Source: Saccharothrix sp. HUAS TT1 (lineage in GTDB: Bacteria > Actinomycetota > Actinomycetes > Mycobacteriales > Pseudonocardiaceae). From it: 64,000 nucleotides of DNA. The DNA lies in contig NZ_CP160453.1 in NCBI RefSeq assembly GCF_040744945.1, forward strand, positions 6,820,001 through 6,884,000. The letters are read 5' to 3'. Shown piece by piece: positions 1 through 8,794 of this stretch. Each line of letters opens with the position of its first letter. Position 1 is the first letter of the stretch. The notes below the pieces were generated by a model. The model was not told the origin of the DNA and searched no databases. It saw only the letters and a list, made by a program, of their open reading frames with translations. The position numbers were made by a program, and so were the translations under genes.

Positions 1-324
1 CTCACCCACCCCGACCGCGAGCCGGACGGCGAGCTGGCCGACGGGCAGGTGGTCGAGGTCGCGGGCACGGAGCTGCACGTCCTGCACACACCGGGCCACG
101 CCCCCGGCGCGTGCTGCTTCCACGTCCCGGACCTCAACGCGGTGTTCACCGGCGACACCCTGTTCCAGGGCGGCCCCGGCGCCACCGGCCGGTCCCACTC
201 CGACCACGGGACCATCGTCCGCTCGATCACCACGCGGCTGCTGGTCCTGCCGCCCGACACCGTCGTCCACACCGGCCACGGCGCGGACACCACGATCGGG
301 GCCGAGGCAGCGGCCCTCCGCTGA
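1..324 (+). CDS. MBL-fold metallo-hydrolase (C-terminal part)
   Basis: The gene enters from the left edge; only about 107 C-terminal residues are present. They show the metallo-beta-lactamase/glyoxalase II pattern: a HTPGHAPG segment, a GDTLF segment with the bridging-metal aspartate, and TGHG near the end carrying the last histidine ligand. Proteins of this type hydrolyse thioesters or related bonds with one or two zinc ions, and small actinomycete members are usually cytoplasmic. The HxHxDH motif lies outside the window, so activity and exact subfamily cannot be judged. Stop codon TGA at 322-324. Confidence 0.85.
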   Translation, partial: LTHPDREPDGELADGQVVEVAGTELHVLHTPGHAPGACCFHVPDLNAVFTGDTLFQGGPGATGRSHSDHGTIVRSITTRLLVLPPDTVVHTGHGADTTIGAEAAALR

Positions 325-416
325 TCGGGGCGCGGGCGCGGCCGGTTAAGTCGATTGCGGTCCGCCCGGCCGGTGTCCCACGATGCACCCACCAACGGAC
401 GAGCGGGGGACGGCAC

Positions 417-746
417 GTGGTGGAGCACACCTACCGGGTCATGGTGCGCGGCAGGTTCACCGACCTCGACGACGCCGGCCGCGCGCGGCTGCTGGCCGAG
501 GTCGAGCGGCACGGGGTGCTCACCAACGGCTTCTCCGAGCGGGGCGCGCTGTCCTACGACAAGTCCTTGGACTTCTTCAGCTTCCGCGTGCAGCTGCGCG
601 CCGAGGTGGAGGCCACCGACCGGGCCGTGTGCGACCGCGCGCTGGCCCTCGCGTCCCGCGCCGTCGAGGAGTTCGGCGTGGACTTCCGCGACATGCGCGC
701 CTCCGCCACCGACGTGGACCTGATCAAGGTCCGCCGCCCCCGGTAG
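417..746 (+). CDS. DUF6204 family protein
   Basis: A 109-residue cytoplasmic protein. Start chosen at GTG 417 (GTG 420 is also in frame), behind GGGGA at 406-410. It opens with a YRVMVRGRF strand and ends with D-x-IKVRR, as I recall from DUF6204 proteins of Streptomyces and relatives (about 105-115 residues, function unknown). A longer upstream reading in the same frame overlaps the preceding gene and is not supported. It converges on the lipoprotein gene with only 12 bases between stops. Confidence 0.7.
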   Translation: MVEHTYRVMVRGRFTDLDDAGRARLLAEVERHGVLTNGFSERGALSYDKSLDFFSFRVQLRAEVEATDRAVCDRALALASRAVEEFGVDFRDMRASATDVDLIKVRRPR

Positions 747-758
747 TCCCCGGGCTCG

Positions 759-1556
759 TCAGACGTCGGTGAAGCACACCAGGGTGTTGCCGCCGTTGGC
801 CACCAGCGACCAGTACCGGCGCGCGTCGTGGGGACCGGTGCGGCAGTGCTCGGCACCGGCGCCGGGTGGCGCGCGGTACACGGCGGCGATGATGAGCACC
901 TTGTTGTACGGGACGGGAACCCGGGTGGCGTGGCAGTCCACCGCTGTGGAAGTCCCGATGGTCGAACCGCTGTCCCCGGACCACACGGCGAGCACGCAGT
1001 GGTCCCGCACCCACACGCGGTCGAGGCACAGGGTCGTGGTGTTGCCGGTGATGGCCGAGTGGTGGCTCCACCCGTCCTCCCCGACGCCCGTCGGGCACGA
1101 CGCGCTGCCGGTGGAGGTCACCCGGAAGACCCCGGCCAGGTAGCTGTCGCAGGGCACCGGGGCGGGCGGGACGGAAGGTGTCCAGTCGCTGCCGACCCGG
1201 TACACCGGCAGGCACACCCCCGGCTGGACCGCCCGGAACGCGTCCTCCACCGGGTCGGTCGGTTCCGGCTCGGGCACCGGCTCGGGCTCGGGCACCGGCG
1301 CCGCCCCGGTCTCCTCGCTGCCCGGGTCGCTGTCGACCTCGCTGTCGACCTCGGGAGCGGAGTCGGGGTCGAAGTCGGGCACGGGCAGTTCCCCGAGGTC
1401 GAACGGCTCCTCGGCGTCGTCGGTGGCGCTGACCGACGCCGAGCCGTGGGCCGGCGCGTCGTCGCGGTCGGGCCCGTTCCGCCGACCGCACCCCACCAGC
1501 ACCACGGCCAGGAGCGGCCAGACGAGCCAGGCCGGCCGGATCGGGTTGCCCTTCAT
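759..1556 (-). CDS. Cysteine-rich lipoprotein, third gene of the cyclase-STAND unit
   Basis: 265 residues. The N-terminus has a basic start, a hydrophobic stretch and a lipobox LVGC with the lipidation cysteine near residue 23, so it should be anchored on the outer face of the membrane. A linker of about 75 residues rich in Asp, Glu, Pro and Ser follows, including a repeated PEPEPV run. The C-terminal ~150 residues contain many paired cysteines, probably disulphide-bonded. No family recognised. Its ATG overlaps the stop of the STAND ATPase gene (ATGA, 1553-1556), so the two are translationally coupled. A surface lipoprotein in this position could be a sensor or target of the system; that role is inference. 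Confidence 0.75.
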   Translation of the reverse strand: MKGNPIRPAWLVWPLLAVVLVGCGRRNGPDRDDAPAHGSASVSATDDAEEPFDLGELPVPDFDPDSAPEVDSEVDSDPGSEETGAAPVPEPEPVPEPEPTDPVEDAFRAVQPGVCLPVYRVGSDWTPSVPPAPVPCDSYLAGVFRVTSTGSASCPTGVGEDGWSHHSAITGNTTTLCLDRVWVRDHCVLAVWSGDSGSTIGTSTAVDCHATRVPVPYNKVLIIAAVYRAPPGAGAEHCRTGPHDARRYWSLVANGGNTLVCFTDV

Positions 1557-4267
1557 CCCACTCCTCCGAATTCGTGGCGCAGCAGACCGGCTTCCGGTTC
1601 ACGCCCGAGCGCGCGGAGCACCTTGCCGAGCGTTGTCGCGGCGGTGCGCAGGGGAACGGCGAACGTCTCGGGCTCCGTCGCGGCCAGCTCCCGGTAGAGG
1701 GCGAGTGCCCGGCTGCCCGCGAGCGCGGCGTTCTCCAGGTCGGCGGACAGCAGGTCCCGCACCACGGCGTAGCCCCACAGCGCGCCGGCCAGGTCGGCGC
1801 GGGCGCCGTCCTCGGCCGACTCGACCGCGCGGTGCGAGTACCGCAGCGCTTCGTCCTGCCGCCTGCCCGTGGCGAGCCGCACGGCGTGGGTGACGAGGGC
1901 CCTCGTCCACCCGGAGGAGTGGGCGGCGCGGTTGGCCTCGACCAGTTCGCCGACGAGCCCGACCGCGCGTTCCGACACCACCAGCGCTTCGTCGAGCCGC
2001 CCGCTCAGGAGCAGGGTGGTCGCGCGGTGCTCGGTGGCAGCCGCCAGGCGGGGCAGGTGGGCCTCCCGGTTGGCGGCGGCCAGTTCCTCGGCCAGCTCCA
2101 GGGCCCTCCGGGACCACTCCAGTGCCTCGTCGCGCCGGCCCAGTCCGCCCAACCGCTGCGCGTGGGTGCCCACAGCGGTCGCCAGGTCGGGGAGGAACGC
2201 GCTCCGGTCGGTCGCGGCCAGTTCCGCGTAGAGGTCCACCGCGCGTTGCGAGAACGCCAGCGCTTCCTCGGGCCGTTGTGACTCCGCCAGCCGTTGCGAG
2301 TGGTTGCGCACCACCGGCGCGAGGCCGCGGAGGTGGGTGGCGCGGTCCTCCGCCACCAGGGCTTCGTGCAGGCGGAGCGCGCGCAGGGAGTGCGCCACGG
2401 CGTCCTGGTGCTGCCCCAGCGCGGCCAGGCGGTTCGCGTGGTTGCCCACCACCAGGGCGAGTCCGGGCAGCCAGGCCGGGTCGGCCGCGGCCAGCTCGTC
2501 GTAGAGGTCGACCGCGCGGCGCGACGTGGTCGCGGCCTCGTCGAACCGCCCGACGTCGGCCAGCCGCGTGGCGTGGTTGCCGAGGAGCAGGGCGAGGGAC
2601 GGCAGGTGCGTCGCGCGATCGGTGGTGACGAGCCCTTCGAGCAGCGCGACGGCGCGCAGCGAGTGGTCAAGGGCCTCACGGCGCCTCCCGGCCCCGTCCA
2701 ACCTGTTGCTGTAGTGGCCGTGGAGCTTCGCCCTCATGTCGGGGTCGGTGGCGTGGTCGAGCAGGTAGGGGACGATGACGTCGGCGATCGCGGCGGCGCC
2801 GACGTCGAGGTCGACGTGCCGGTCCAGCGGCAGGTGGCCGTCCACGGCGGTGAAGATGTCCGGCGGCAGGCCGGGGATGGCGGCCAGCGCGGCCAGGGCG
2901 GCGCTGCCCGCCTCGACCGCGAGGCCCGGGTCGAGGCGGAGCAGCGGGTACAGCGTCCGGTCGCCGATGTGCGGCCACCGCTCCGCCGCCGAGGCCAGGA
3001 ACGTCACGGCACGGGCGGCCACGGTCGCGCGCAGCGCGCCGGGCTCCCCCACCAGGGCGGCGGGCACGTCGCCGGCCCACGGGTCCGGGTCGTAGGCGCT
3101 GACGTCGTGCCCGGGGATCAGCAGCGCGAGGAAGTCCTCCGCCAGCCGGTCGGGGTACAGGGGCTCCAGCACCAGGCCGCGATCGGTGGGCGGGTAGCAG
3201 AAGCGGTGGTCGAGCAGCAGGTCCTGCGGGTGCCCCGGCAGCTCCAGGAGCCGCAGCGCCGCGATCCCGTCCCGGTGGGCGACCGCGCCGGTGAGCACCG
3301 CCGTGAACACGGTCTTGGCCATGACGGACGGCCGGGTGGTGTAGTCCTGACCCTGCCGCGCGGCGTCGAACAGCCGTTGCCACGCCTGGTGCTCGCGGTC
3401 GAGCAGGTAGGCCGACAGCTCGTGCGGCGTGGTCGGCGCCCTGGCGCCCCGGCGGTGGGCGTCCACCGCGACCAGCGCCGCCATGTGCACCGTCAGCGTC
3501 AGCCCGAAGTCCGGGTGGTCGGCCAGGCCCGCGGGCACGGGCACCGCGCCGGGGTCGGGCAGGTCGTAGAGGTCGGGCGCGCCGAACCGGTCCCGGGCGG
3601 CGGCGAACATGGCGGTCCGGTCCCGCGCCAGGGGCGCCAGCGGCAGGTCGCCCGCCTCGGCGCGCCGGTCGGCCAGGACGGCCCGCAGCGCCGCGAACCA
3701 CCGCACCGTCCGCCCGATGAGCAGGACCCGGGTCCGCCGCGACCGGGTGAGCACGGGGTCGGACAGCAGGCGCTCCAGCTCGCTGTGCGCCCACCGGTCG
3801 GCGTAGTCGACGATCACGACGACCCCCGGCCCTACCGGTGCGGCCTCGGTGACGGCCCGCACGTCCGGCCCGGCGTCCAGGCGCGCCTGCACCACCCGCC
3901 ACCGCCGTGCGGCGGGCAGGCCCGCGTCACGCGAGTGGGCGGCGAACTCCGCGGCCAGCCGGGACTTGCCCTGCCCGCCGGGGGCGTGCAGCAGCAGCGC
4001 GGACCAGGGGGTGTCGCCGTCGCGCCAGGCGCGCAACCGCTCCAGCTCCTCCTCGCGGCCGAGGAAGTCCACCACGTGGGCGCGCACGTCCAGCAGCCGG
4101 CTCGGCTGCGCCATCAGCCACGTGCCGGCCGCCGTGGCGGGTTCGGGGAAGTCCTCCAGGGTGTGCCGGCGCGTGCCGTAGTGGTTGTGCACCGTGGCGG
4201 TCGCGTTCGGCCCGGCGGCCCCGGCCGCCCCCGGCGCCACGTGCTGCTCGTAGTGGTCCTCGGGCAC
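1553..4267 (-). CDS. STAND-type NTPase with TPR repeats and N-terminal signalling motif
   Basis: 904 residues from GTG 4267, behind GGAGG 7 bases upstream. Order: a short glycine/alanine-rich motif at residues 10-31 ending in NATATVHNHYG; an NTPase core starting FLGREEELERL (~68-78) with P-loop GGQGKS at ~97-102 and a VVIVDYAD Walker B-like strand; then many ~42-residue TPR repeats of the R-x-EAL-x-xSxRA type to the C-terminus. STAND proteins are signal-dependent ATP switches in bacterial immunity and regulation. Residues 10-31 closely match the C-terminus of the upstream cyclase-like protein, arguing that they work together. Twelve bases separate the two genes, and the 3' end overlaps the lipoprotein gene. 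Confidence 0.85.
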   Translation of the reverse strand: MPEDHYEQHVAPGAAGAAGPNATATVHNHYGTRRHTLEDFPEPATAAGTWLMAQPSRLLDVRAHVVDFLGREEELERLRAWRDGDTPWSALLLHAPGGQGKSRLAAEFAAHSRDAGLPAARRWRVVQARLDAGPDVRAVTEAAPVGPGVVVIVDYADRWAHSELERLLSDPVLTRSRRTRVLLIGRTVRWFAALRAVLADRRAEAGDLPLAPLARDRTAMFAAARDRFGAPDLYDLPDPGAVPVPAGLADHPDFGLTLTVHMAALVAVDAHRRGARAPTTPHELSAYLLDREHQAWQRLFDAARQGQDYTTRPSVMAKTVFTAVLTGAVAHRDGIAALRLLELPGHPQDLLLDHRFCYPPTDRGLVLEPLYPDRLAEDFLALLIPGHDVSAYDPDPWAGDVPAALVGEPGALRATVAARAVTFLASAAERWPHIGDRTLYPLLRLDPGLAVEAGSAALAALAAIPGLPPDIFTAVDGHLPLDRHVDLDVGAAAIADVIVPYLLDHATDPDMRAKLHGHYSNRLDGAGRRREALDHSLRAVALLEGLVTTDRATHLPSLALLLGNHATRLADVGRFDEAATTSRRAVDLYDELAAADPAWLPGLALVVGNHANRLAALGQHQDAVAHSLRALRLHEALVAEDRATHLRGLAPVVRNHSQRLAESQRPEEALAFSQRAVDLYAELAATDRSAFLPDLATAVGTHAQRLGGLGRRDEALEWSRRALELAEELAAANREAHLPRLAAATEHRATTLLLSGRLDEALVVSERAVGLVGELVEANRAAHSSGWTRALVTHAVRLATGRRQDEALRYSHRAVESAEDGARADLAGALWGYAVVRDLLSADLENAALAGSRALALYRELAATEPETFAVPLRTAATTLGKVLRALGREPEAGLLRHEFGGVG

Positions 4268-4279
4268 GACGGCCTCCGA

Positions 4280-5311
4280 TCACGGCGTCGGGTTCGGCGC
4301 GTGGTGATTGTTGACGATCGCGGTGGCGCCGGGTCCCTGCGCGCCGGCCGCGCCGCCCGCCACGTCCTGCCGGTACGTCGTCACCACAGGCGCCCCCGAC
4401 GCCGGGTTCCGGCCCCGTGCCGCGAGCGCGCGCAGTTCCGCCGCGGCCTCGGGGTGGTCGGCGAGCAGGTCGCGCAGGATCACCTCCCAGGCGGCTTCCT
4501 GCCGGGTCACCTCCCGCTCCCGGTCGGACCCGCGGGCGGCCCGCAGGCGGGCGGTGGACCGGTCGACCTCGGCGGCCACCCGGTCCCCCCTGGTCGCGCC
4601 GGCCCGCCGGAGCAGGGCCGCCACGTCCTCCGCCAGGTCGGCGCGACCGCTCGCCATGGCCTCCACCAACCGCCCGGCCAGCTCCACCTCGGTCTCGTCC
4701 GGGTCCGGTGGCGGCGCGGCCGGCCAGGGGTGGTCGGGCAGCGCGACCCACGCCGTCTCCCGGACCTCCTTGACCGCCACCTCGACCGGCCGGAAGGTCG
4801 CCGGGTCCAGCACCGCCGAGTGCCGCACCACCTCGTCGAACACCGCCCGCGACACGATCACCGCGACCACGCCCGGCGAGTCCGCCAGCGCCCGCTTGAA
4901 CGGCGGCGCGTCGACCAGCCGGAACGCGGTGGTCAACGAGGTCGAGGTGATGCCGTGCCCGTCGAACACCACCTCACCCGCGTGCACCGCCACCCGCAGC
5001 CGGAGCCGGGCCGACTCGTGGCTGGTGTTGTTGTGCCCGCGCACGGCCCGCACCAGCGCCTCGGGCAGCACTTCCACCAACGACGACTTCGGGAACTCCG
5101 GCGGCACCAGCACCACCGCGCCGTCGCCGCGGTCCTCGTGGTAGCACGCCTCCCACGGCACCCCGGCCGCCTCGAACGCCCCCGCCACCACCGCGTACAG
5201 CCCCTTGCGGGCGGTGACCTGGTGCGGCAGCGTCCGGGCCGGGTCGCCGAACCCGGCCACGTCCACCACGACCACCGACCGGTGCACCGCGTGCCCCTGG
5301 CGCCCCGCCAT
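4280..5311 (-). CDS. Nucleotide cyclase-like protein with C-terminal STAND-pairing motif
   Basis: 343 residues, ATG 5311 behind GGGAGG. Residues ~12-225 look like a class III cyclase domain: VVVVDVAGFG (metal-binding Asp 17), then EDRGDGAVVL (second Asp 63) and a GEVVFDGHGI strand. Where active cyclases have V-N-x-AARL, this protein has SLTTAFRL, so the usual catalytic Asn is missing; it may be inactive, use other chemistry, or bind nucleotides. Residues ~230-310 are charged and helical. The last ~27 residues carry VAGGAAGAQGPGATAIVNNH, nearly the same as the STAND protein's N-terminus. It is the first gene of a three-gene unit and the likely effector or signal generator. Confidence 0.7.
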   Translation of the reverse strand: MAGRQGHAVHRSVVVVDVAGFGDPARTLPHQVTARKGLYAVVAGAFEAAGVPWEACYHEDRGDGAVVLVPPEFPKSSLVEVLPEALVRAVRGHNNTSHESARLRLRVAVHAGEVVFDGHGITSTSLTTAFRLVDAPPFKRALADSPGVVAVIVSRAVFDEVVRHSAVLDPATFRPVEVAVKEVRETAWVALPDHPWPAAPPPDPDETEVELAGRLVEAMASGRADLAEDVAALLRRAGATRGDRVAAEVDRSTARLRAARGSDREREVTRQEAAWEVILRDLLADHPEAAAELRALAARGRNPASGAPVVTTYRQDVAGGAAGAQGPGATAIVNNHHAPNPTP

Positions 5312-5376
5312 GGCAACCTCCCTCGCCCGTGGTCCGCCGATGTCCCGTCGTTCTACCGGCAGCGCTCCACGGCGAG

Positions 5377-5392
5377 TGCGTCATATGACGCA
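5377..5392. promoter_or_regulatory. Perfect 16-bp palindrome upstream of the cyclase-like gene
   Basis: TGCGTCATATGACGCA reads the same on both strands and is centred about 74 bases upstream of the cyclase-like ATG at 5311. Length and symmetry fit an operator for a dimeric regulator. The regulator is unknown, and the half-sites differ from the TGTGA boxes of CRP proteins. Confidence 0.45.
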
Positions 5393-5454
5393 GAGACCTC
5401 CATTCGGCCGCACTTCCCACCTGATCCGACTACTCGCCCCGGTCGCGGCGGGCA

Positions 5455-7707
5455 TCAGCTGATCGTGAACGTCTGCCGGGCGCCGCCGTCGTGCGGCCGC
5501 TGCTCCAACTGGGCGCCCTGCGCCGCGGGCACGGTCAGGTACAGGCCGCTGAAGCGGTTGGCCAACCGGTAGCGGCCACTGCCCGCGTCTTCGAGCAGCC
5601 ACTCGTCGTTGGTGTTCGCGCCCGGCTCGTAGGAGTACTGGACCACCTTGCCGCCCGCGTCGCGCGACGCGCCGTGCACGACGACGTCCTTGCCGCTGTT
5701 CTGGTTCACCAGGCGCACGTAGCCGTCGCCCAGCGGGAGCAGGGTGAAGCGCTGGTTCGCGCCGCCGTTGGCCGGCCAGCCGATCACCGCCACCTCGTCG
5801 GCCGCGCCCGCGTCGTGCACGTCCACCACGAACCCGGTGCCGGTGTTGGTGAGCACGCGGGCGCCGGTCGGCGCGGTGACGGCGCGGGTGAGCTTCACGA
5901 CGTGACCGCCGTTGGCGGCCGACGCCACGCTCAACACCTCGCCCGCCTGGACCACCCGGCTGGTGCGGACCAGGCCGGACGGGCCGTCCGCGGTGATCTC
6001 GGCGTGCCACGTGCCCGACCCGAGGAACGAGGTGGGGTAGGAGGTCGTGCCCGCCGCGCCCTTGCGCACCGCGCCGACGAACCACCGGTCGCCGTCGCGG
6101 CGCGCCACGACCGCCCCCGTGGCCGGGTCGCCGGAGACGAACCGCGTCTCGTCCCACGTGGTCGGCAGCAGCCGCATCCAGCGCTGCGCCTCGGGCCGCG
6201 CCTGGTAGTCGCTGACCCGGCCGCCCGGCAGCATGATGCCGCTCTCGTAGAGCACGCCCAGCGCGAGTTCCGCGGCGTCGCTGTTCGGGTTGCCCTGCTG
6301 GAAGCTCATCGGCGAGTAGTCCGCCGGGCCGAGCGCGCCGCGGGTGAACGGGATCGCCACCACGTGGTCGATCGTGCGCCCGCCGGGGTACTCCTCGCCG
6401 CGCACGTCCTCCGTGGTCAGCACGTGCGGCCACGTCCGGTGCACGCCGACCGGCAGCCGCGAGCCGTGCAGGTCGACCATCAGCCGGTACCGGGCGGTGC
6501 TCGCCAGCGCCGCGTCGTACCACTGGTGCCGGGCGCGGGTCTCGGAGTCCATGAAGTCCATCTTCACGCCCACCACGCCCCACCCGGTGATGCGGCCGAA
6601 CTCCGCGTCCCGCTCGGCCTCGGTGTCGAGGTCCTGCCAGTGGTACCAGAGCATGATGCCCACCCCGCGGGCCCGCGCGTGGGCGACCAGCTCGGGCATC
6701 CACGTGACGCCCTTCCAGCCGTCGTCCACCAGCAGGTACGGCCACCCCTGGGACGAGGCGTAGTCGGCCCACTGCTTGAGCTTCGGCAGGTTGCGCTGCG
6801 TGTCGTGGAAGCCGTCGAGCCACGGCCAGGCCGCGACGCCCGGCCGGACCCACGACGTGTCGGCGACCTTCGACGCGGGCGCCACGTCGTCCACGAGCGT
6901 GGACTCCACGACCGCCGCCGTGGTGCCGATCGCCGCCGTGCGCCACGCCGTCGCGAACGCGCCGGTCCGCGCCACCTGCGCGTCGGCCAGCTTCACCGCG
7001 AACCGCCCGCCGCCGCGCGCGTGCGTGAACCGGCCGCCGGAGTACCCACCGTCCACACCGGACTCGGCGAGCAGCACCCGCGCGCCGTTGGGGTGCTGCG
7101 CGAACACGCTCATGTCGTACTCGCCGTCGGCGACGGCCGACGCGGTGGACGTGACGTGGTTGTTCTCGTGGTTGACGCCGAACGGCGCCAGCGACACCAC
7201 GGCGTCACCCGGCACCTCGAAGGACGTGGCCTCCCGCAACACGGTGGCGCTGCCGGGCAGCTCGTACCGCAGGGCGACCCCGTCCCGCGAGGTGCGCACC
7301 ACGACCGTGAACCGGCCGGCGCCCTTGGCGAACACCAGCCGGGTCTCGGTGGCCGTCCGCGACCGGTTCCTCGACTTCCCGGCGACCACGGAGTAGCTGT
7401 ACGACACCGGCGTGTCGACGCGTTCGACGAACGCCAACCCGGACGTGAAGTCCGCGGCCGCGGTCGCCAACCCGATCGGCGCGGGCAGCAGGGCGGTCCG
7501 GCACTCCCACGTGGCGCCCAGCGTGAGGCTGCCCGCGGCGTCCAGCGCCACCGTGGCCCGCACCCCGTCGCACCCGCCGGAACCGACGCCCGGCTGGACC
7601 GACGTCCAACTCCCCGGCGCGGCCCGGGCGACCCCGACCAGGCTCCCGAGCACGGACAACGCGACGGCACCGGCCCCGATCACGCGGAGCTTGCGCTTCC
7701 AGGTCAT
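5455..7707 (-). CDS. Secreted GH97 family glycoside hydrolase with C-terminal ricin-type lectin domain
   Basis: 750 residues. A Sec signal peptide (KRK, hydrophobic core, probable cleavage after VARA near residue 29) sends it out of the cell. The N-terminal ~250 residues form the beta-sandwich expected in GH97. The barrel follows, with WPYLLVDDGWKG, GIMLWYHWQD and GVKMDFMDSE; the Asp in KMDF is where retaining GH97 alpha-galactosidases have their nucleophile. TTEDVRGEEY is another conserved GH97 segment. The C-terminal ~130 residues form a beta-trefoil-like lectin domain (NQRFTLLPLG, a GKDVVVHG turn and a repeat of that pattern). Alpha-galactosidase activity is likely but not certain. It appears monocistronic. 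Confidence 0.85.
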   Translation of the reverse strand: MTWKRKLRVIGAGAVALSVLGSLVGVARAAPGSWTSVQPGVGSGGCDGVRATVALDAAGSLTLGATWECRTALLPAPIGLATAAADFTSGLAFVERVDTPVSYSYSVVAGKSRNRSRTATETRLVFAKGAGRFTVVVRTSRDGVALRYELPGSATVLREATSFEVPGDAVVSLAPFGVNHENNHVTSTASAVADGEYDMSVFAQHPNGARVLLAESGVDGGYSGGRFTHARGGGRFAVKLADAQVARTGAFATAWRTAAIGTTAAVVESTLVDDVAPASKVADTSWVRPGVAAWPWLDGFHDTQRNLPKLKQWADYASSQGWPYLLVDDGWKGVTWMPELVAHARARGVGIMLWYHWQDLDTEAERDAEFGRITGWGVVGVKMDFMDSETRARHQWYDAALASTARYRLMVDLHGSRLPVGVHRTWPHVLTTEDVRGEEYPGGRTIDHVVAIPFTRGALGPADYSPMSFQQGNPNSDAAELALGVLYESGIMLPGGRVSDYQARPEAQRWMRLLPTTWDETRFVSGDPATGAVVARRDGDRWFVGAVRKGAAGTTSYPTSFLGSGTWHAEITADGPSGLVRTSRVVQAGEVLSVASAANGGHVVKLTRAVTAPTGARVLTNTGTGFVVDVHDAGAADEVAVIGWPANGGANQRFTLLPLGDGYVRLVNQNSGKDVVVHGASRDAGGKVVQYSYEPGANTNDEWLLEDAGSGRYRLANRFSGLYLTVPAAQGAQLEQRPHDGGARQTFTIS

Positions 7708-7799
7708 GGCGAACGCCCCCTTGCTGCGGAGGGTGGCGGCCCGTCACGCACGGTACAACCAGTCGACCCGATCCGTACAGGTGGCGACTTCGCCCGTCC

Positions 7800-8039
7800 T
7801 CACCCGGCCTGGTCACGCCTCCGCTGCTCGCGGAACCGCTCCACCGGCAGGCCGCCCCAGCCCCAGTTCGCCGACTCCACCTCCTCGATGATCACGAACG
7901 TCGAGTCGAGCGGCTTGCCCAGCACGTCGAGCAGCACCTCGCTGACCCCGCTGATGAGCGCGGCCTTCTCCGCCTCGGTCACGGACGACGCGTCCGGCGT
8001 GGAGCCCTCTCTGGTCACCTGGATGGTCACGACAGGCAT
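7800..8039 (-). CDS. 4-oxalocrotonate tautomerase family protein
   Basis: 79 residues. It starts MPVVTIQV, so after Met removal the N-terminus is the catalytic Pro of the 4-OT family. The start ATG 8039 has AAGGGGAA upstream. Family members isomerise small keto acids as cytoplasmic oligomers; the substrate cannot be predicted. It lies 33 bases behind the SDR gene on the same strand and is probably cotranscribed with it. Confidence 0.85.
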   Translation of the reverse strand: MPVVTIQVTREGSTPDASSVTEAEKAALISGVSEVLLDVLGKPLDSTFVIIEEVESANWGWGGLPVERFREQRRRDQAG

Positions 8040-8072
8040 TGCGGTTTCCCCTTTTCCGGTTGTGGTTCGCGA

Positions 8073-8777
8073 TCAGTGCCCGGCGCTCTGGCCGCCGTCG
8101 ACGTGCAGGATCTCGCCCGTCACGAAGGGCGCGGACTCCAGGAACAGCACGGCGTCGACCACGTCGGCGACCCGACCCATGCGGCCGACCGGGTGCAGGC
8201 CGCTCAGCAGGTCGTGGTGCTCCGCCGGGTGCATCGGCGTGTCGATCACCCCCGGCGACACGGCGTTCACCCGGATGCCGCGAGCCGCGTACTCGATCGC
8301 CAGCGACTTCGTCGCCGAGTTGAGCCCACCCTTGGTCAGCGACGCGAGCGCCGAGGGGACGCCGGCGATGGCGTGGTCGGTCAACGACGTCGTGATCGTG
8401 ACGATGTGGCCGCTCCCCTGCGCTTCCATCTGCTTCAGCGCGCGCTGCGTGACGTGGAAGAAGCCGGCCAGGTTCACCGCGACCTTCGCGGCGAAGTCGT
8501 CCTCGCTGTACTCGGTGTACGGCTTGGCGATGAAGACACCGGCGTTGTTGACCACCGTGTCGACCCGGCCGAACCGGTCCAACGCCTGCCCGATCAACCG
8601 CTCGGCCGTCCCGGGGTCCCCGATGTCGCCTCGAACGGTCACGAGGTCCGGTTCATCGGACGGCGCGATCGAACGCGATGTCGCCACGACGCCGTGACCC
8701 GACTTCCGGTACGCCTCCACGAGCGCCGCCCCGATGCCCTGCGACGCGCCGGTGACGATTGCGACCTTCTGCTCCAC
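8073..8777 (-). CDS. Short-chain dehydrogenase/reductase lacking the catalytic Tyr
   Basis: 234 residues from GTG 8777, chosen because GGGGAGAG lies just upstream; the longer ATG at 8810 would run into the operator. Rossmann features are intact: TGASQGIG cofactor loop, NNAG, and late SPGVIDTPMHP. The usual YxxxK reads ALASLTKGG here: the Lys is kept but the position four before it is Ala, so the catalytic Tyr is absent. The Ser strand (TITTSLTD) is present. From memory, a SALASLTKGGL-type subgroup of SDRs exists, so this is probably a family trait rather than decay. It is divergent from a TetR gene, which likely represses it. Confidence 0.8.
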   Translation of the reverse strand: MEQKVAIVTGASQGIGAALVEAYRKSGHGVVATSRSIAPSDEPDLVTVRGDIGDPGTAERLIGQALDRFGRVDTVVNNAGVFIAKPYTEYSEDDFAAKVAVNLAGFFHVTQRALKQMEAQGSGHIVTITTSLTDHAIAGVPSALASLTKGGLNSATKSLAIEYAARGIRVNAVSPGVIDTPMHPAEHHDLLSGLHPVGRMGRVADVVDAVLFLESAPFVTGEILHVDGGQSAGH

Positions 8778-8794
8778 GACCCTCTCCCCATCTA

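Noticed and set aside
2294..5572. Very long plus-strand reading opposite the STAND and cyclase-like genes
   Set aside because: Composition is Arg/Gly/Pro-rich shadow sequence. The minus strand encodes recognisable domains with good ribosome sites.
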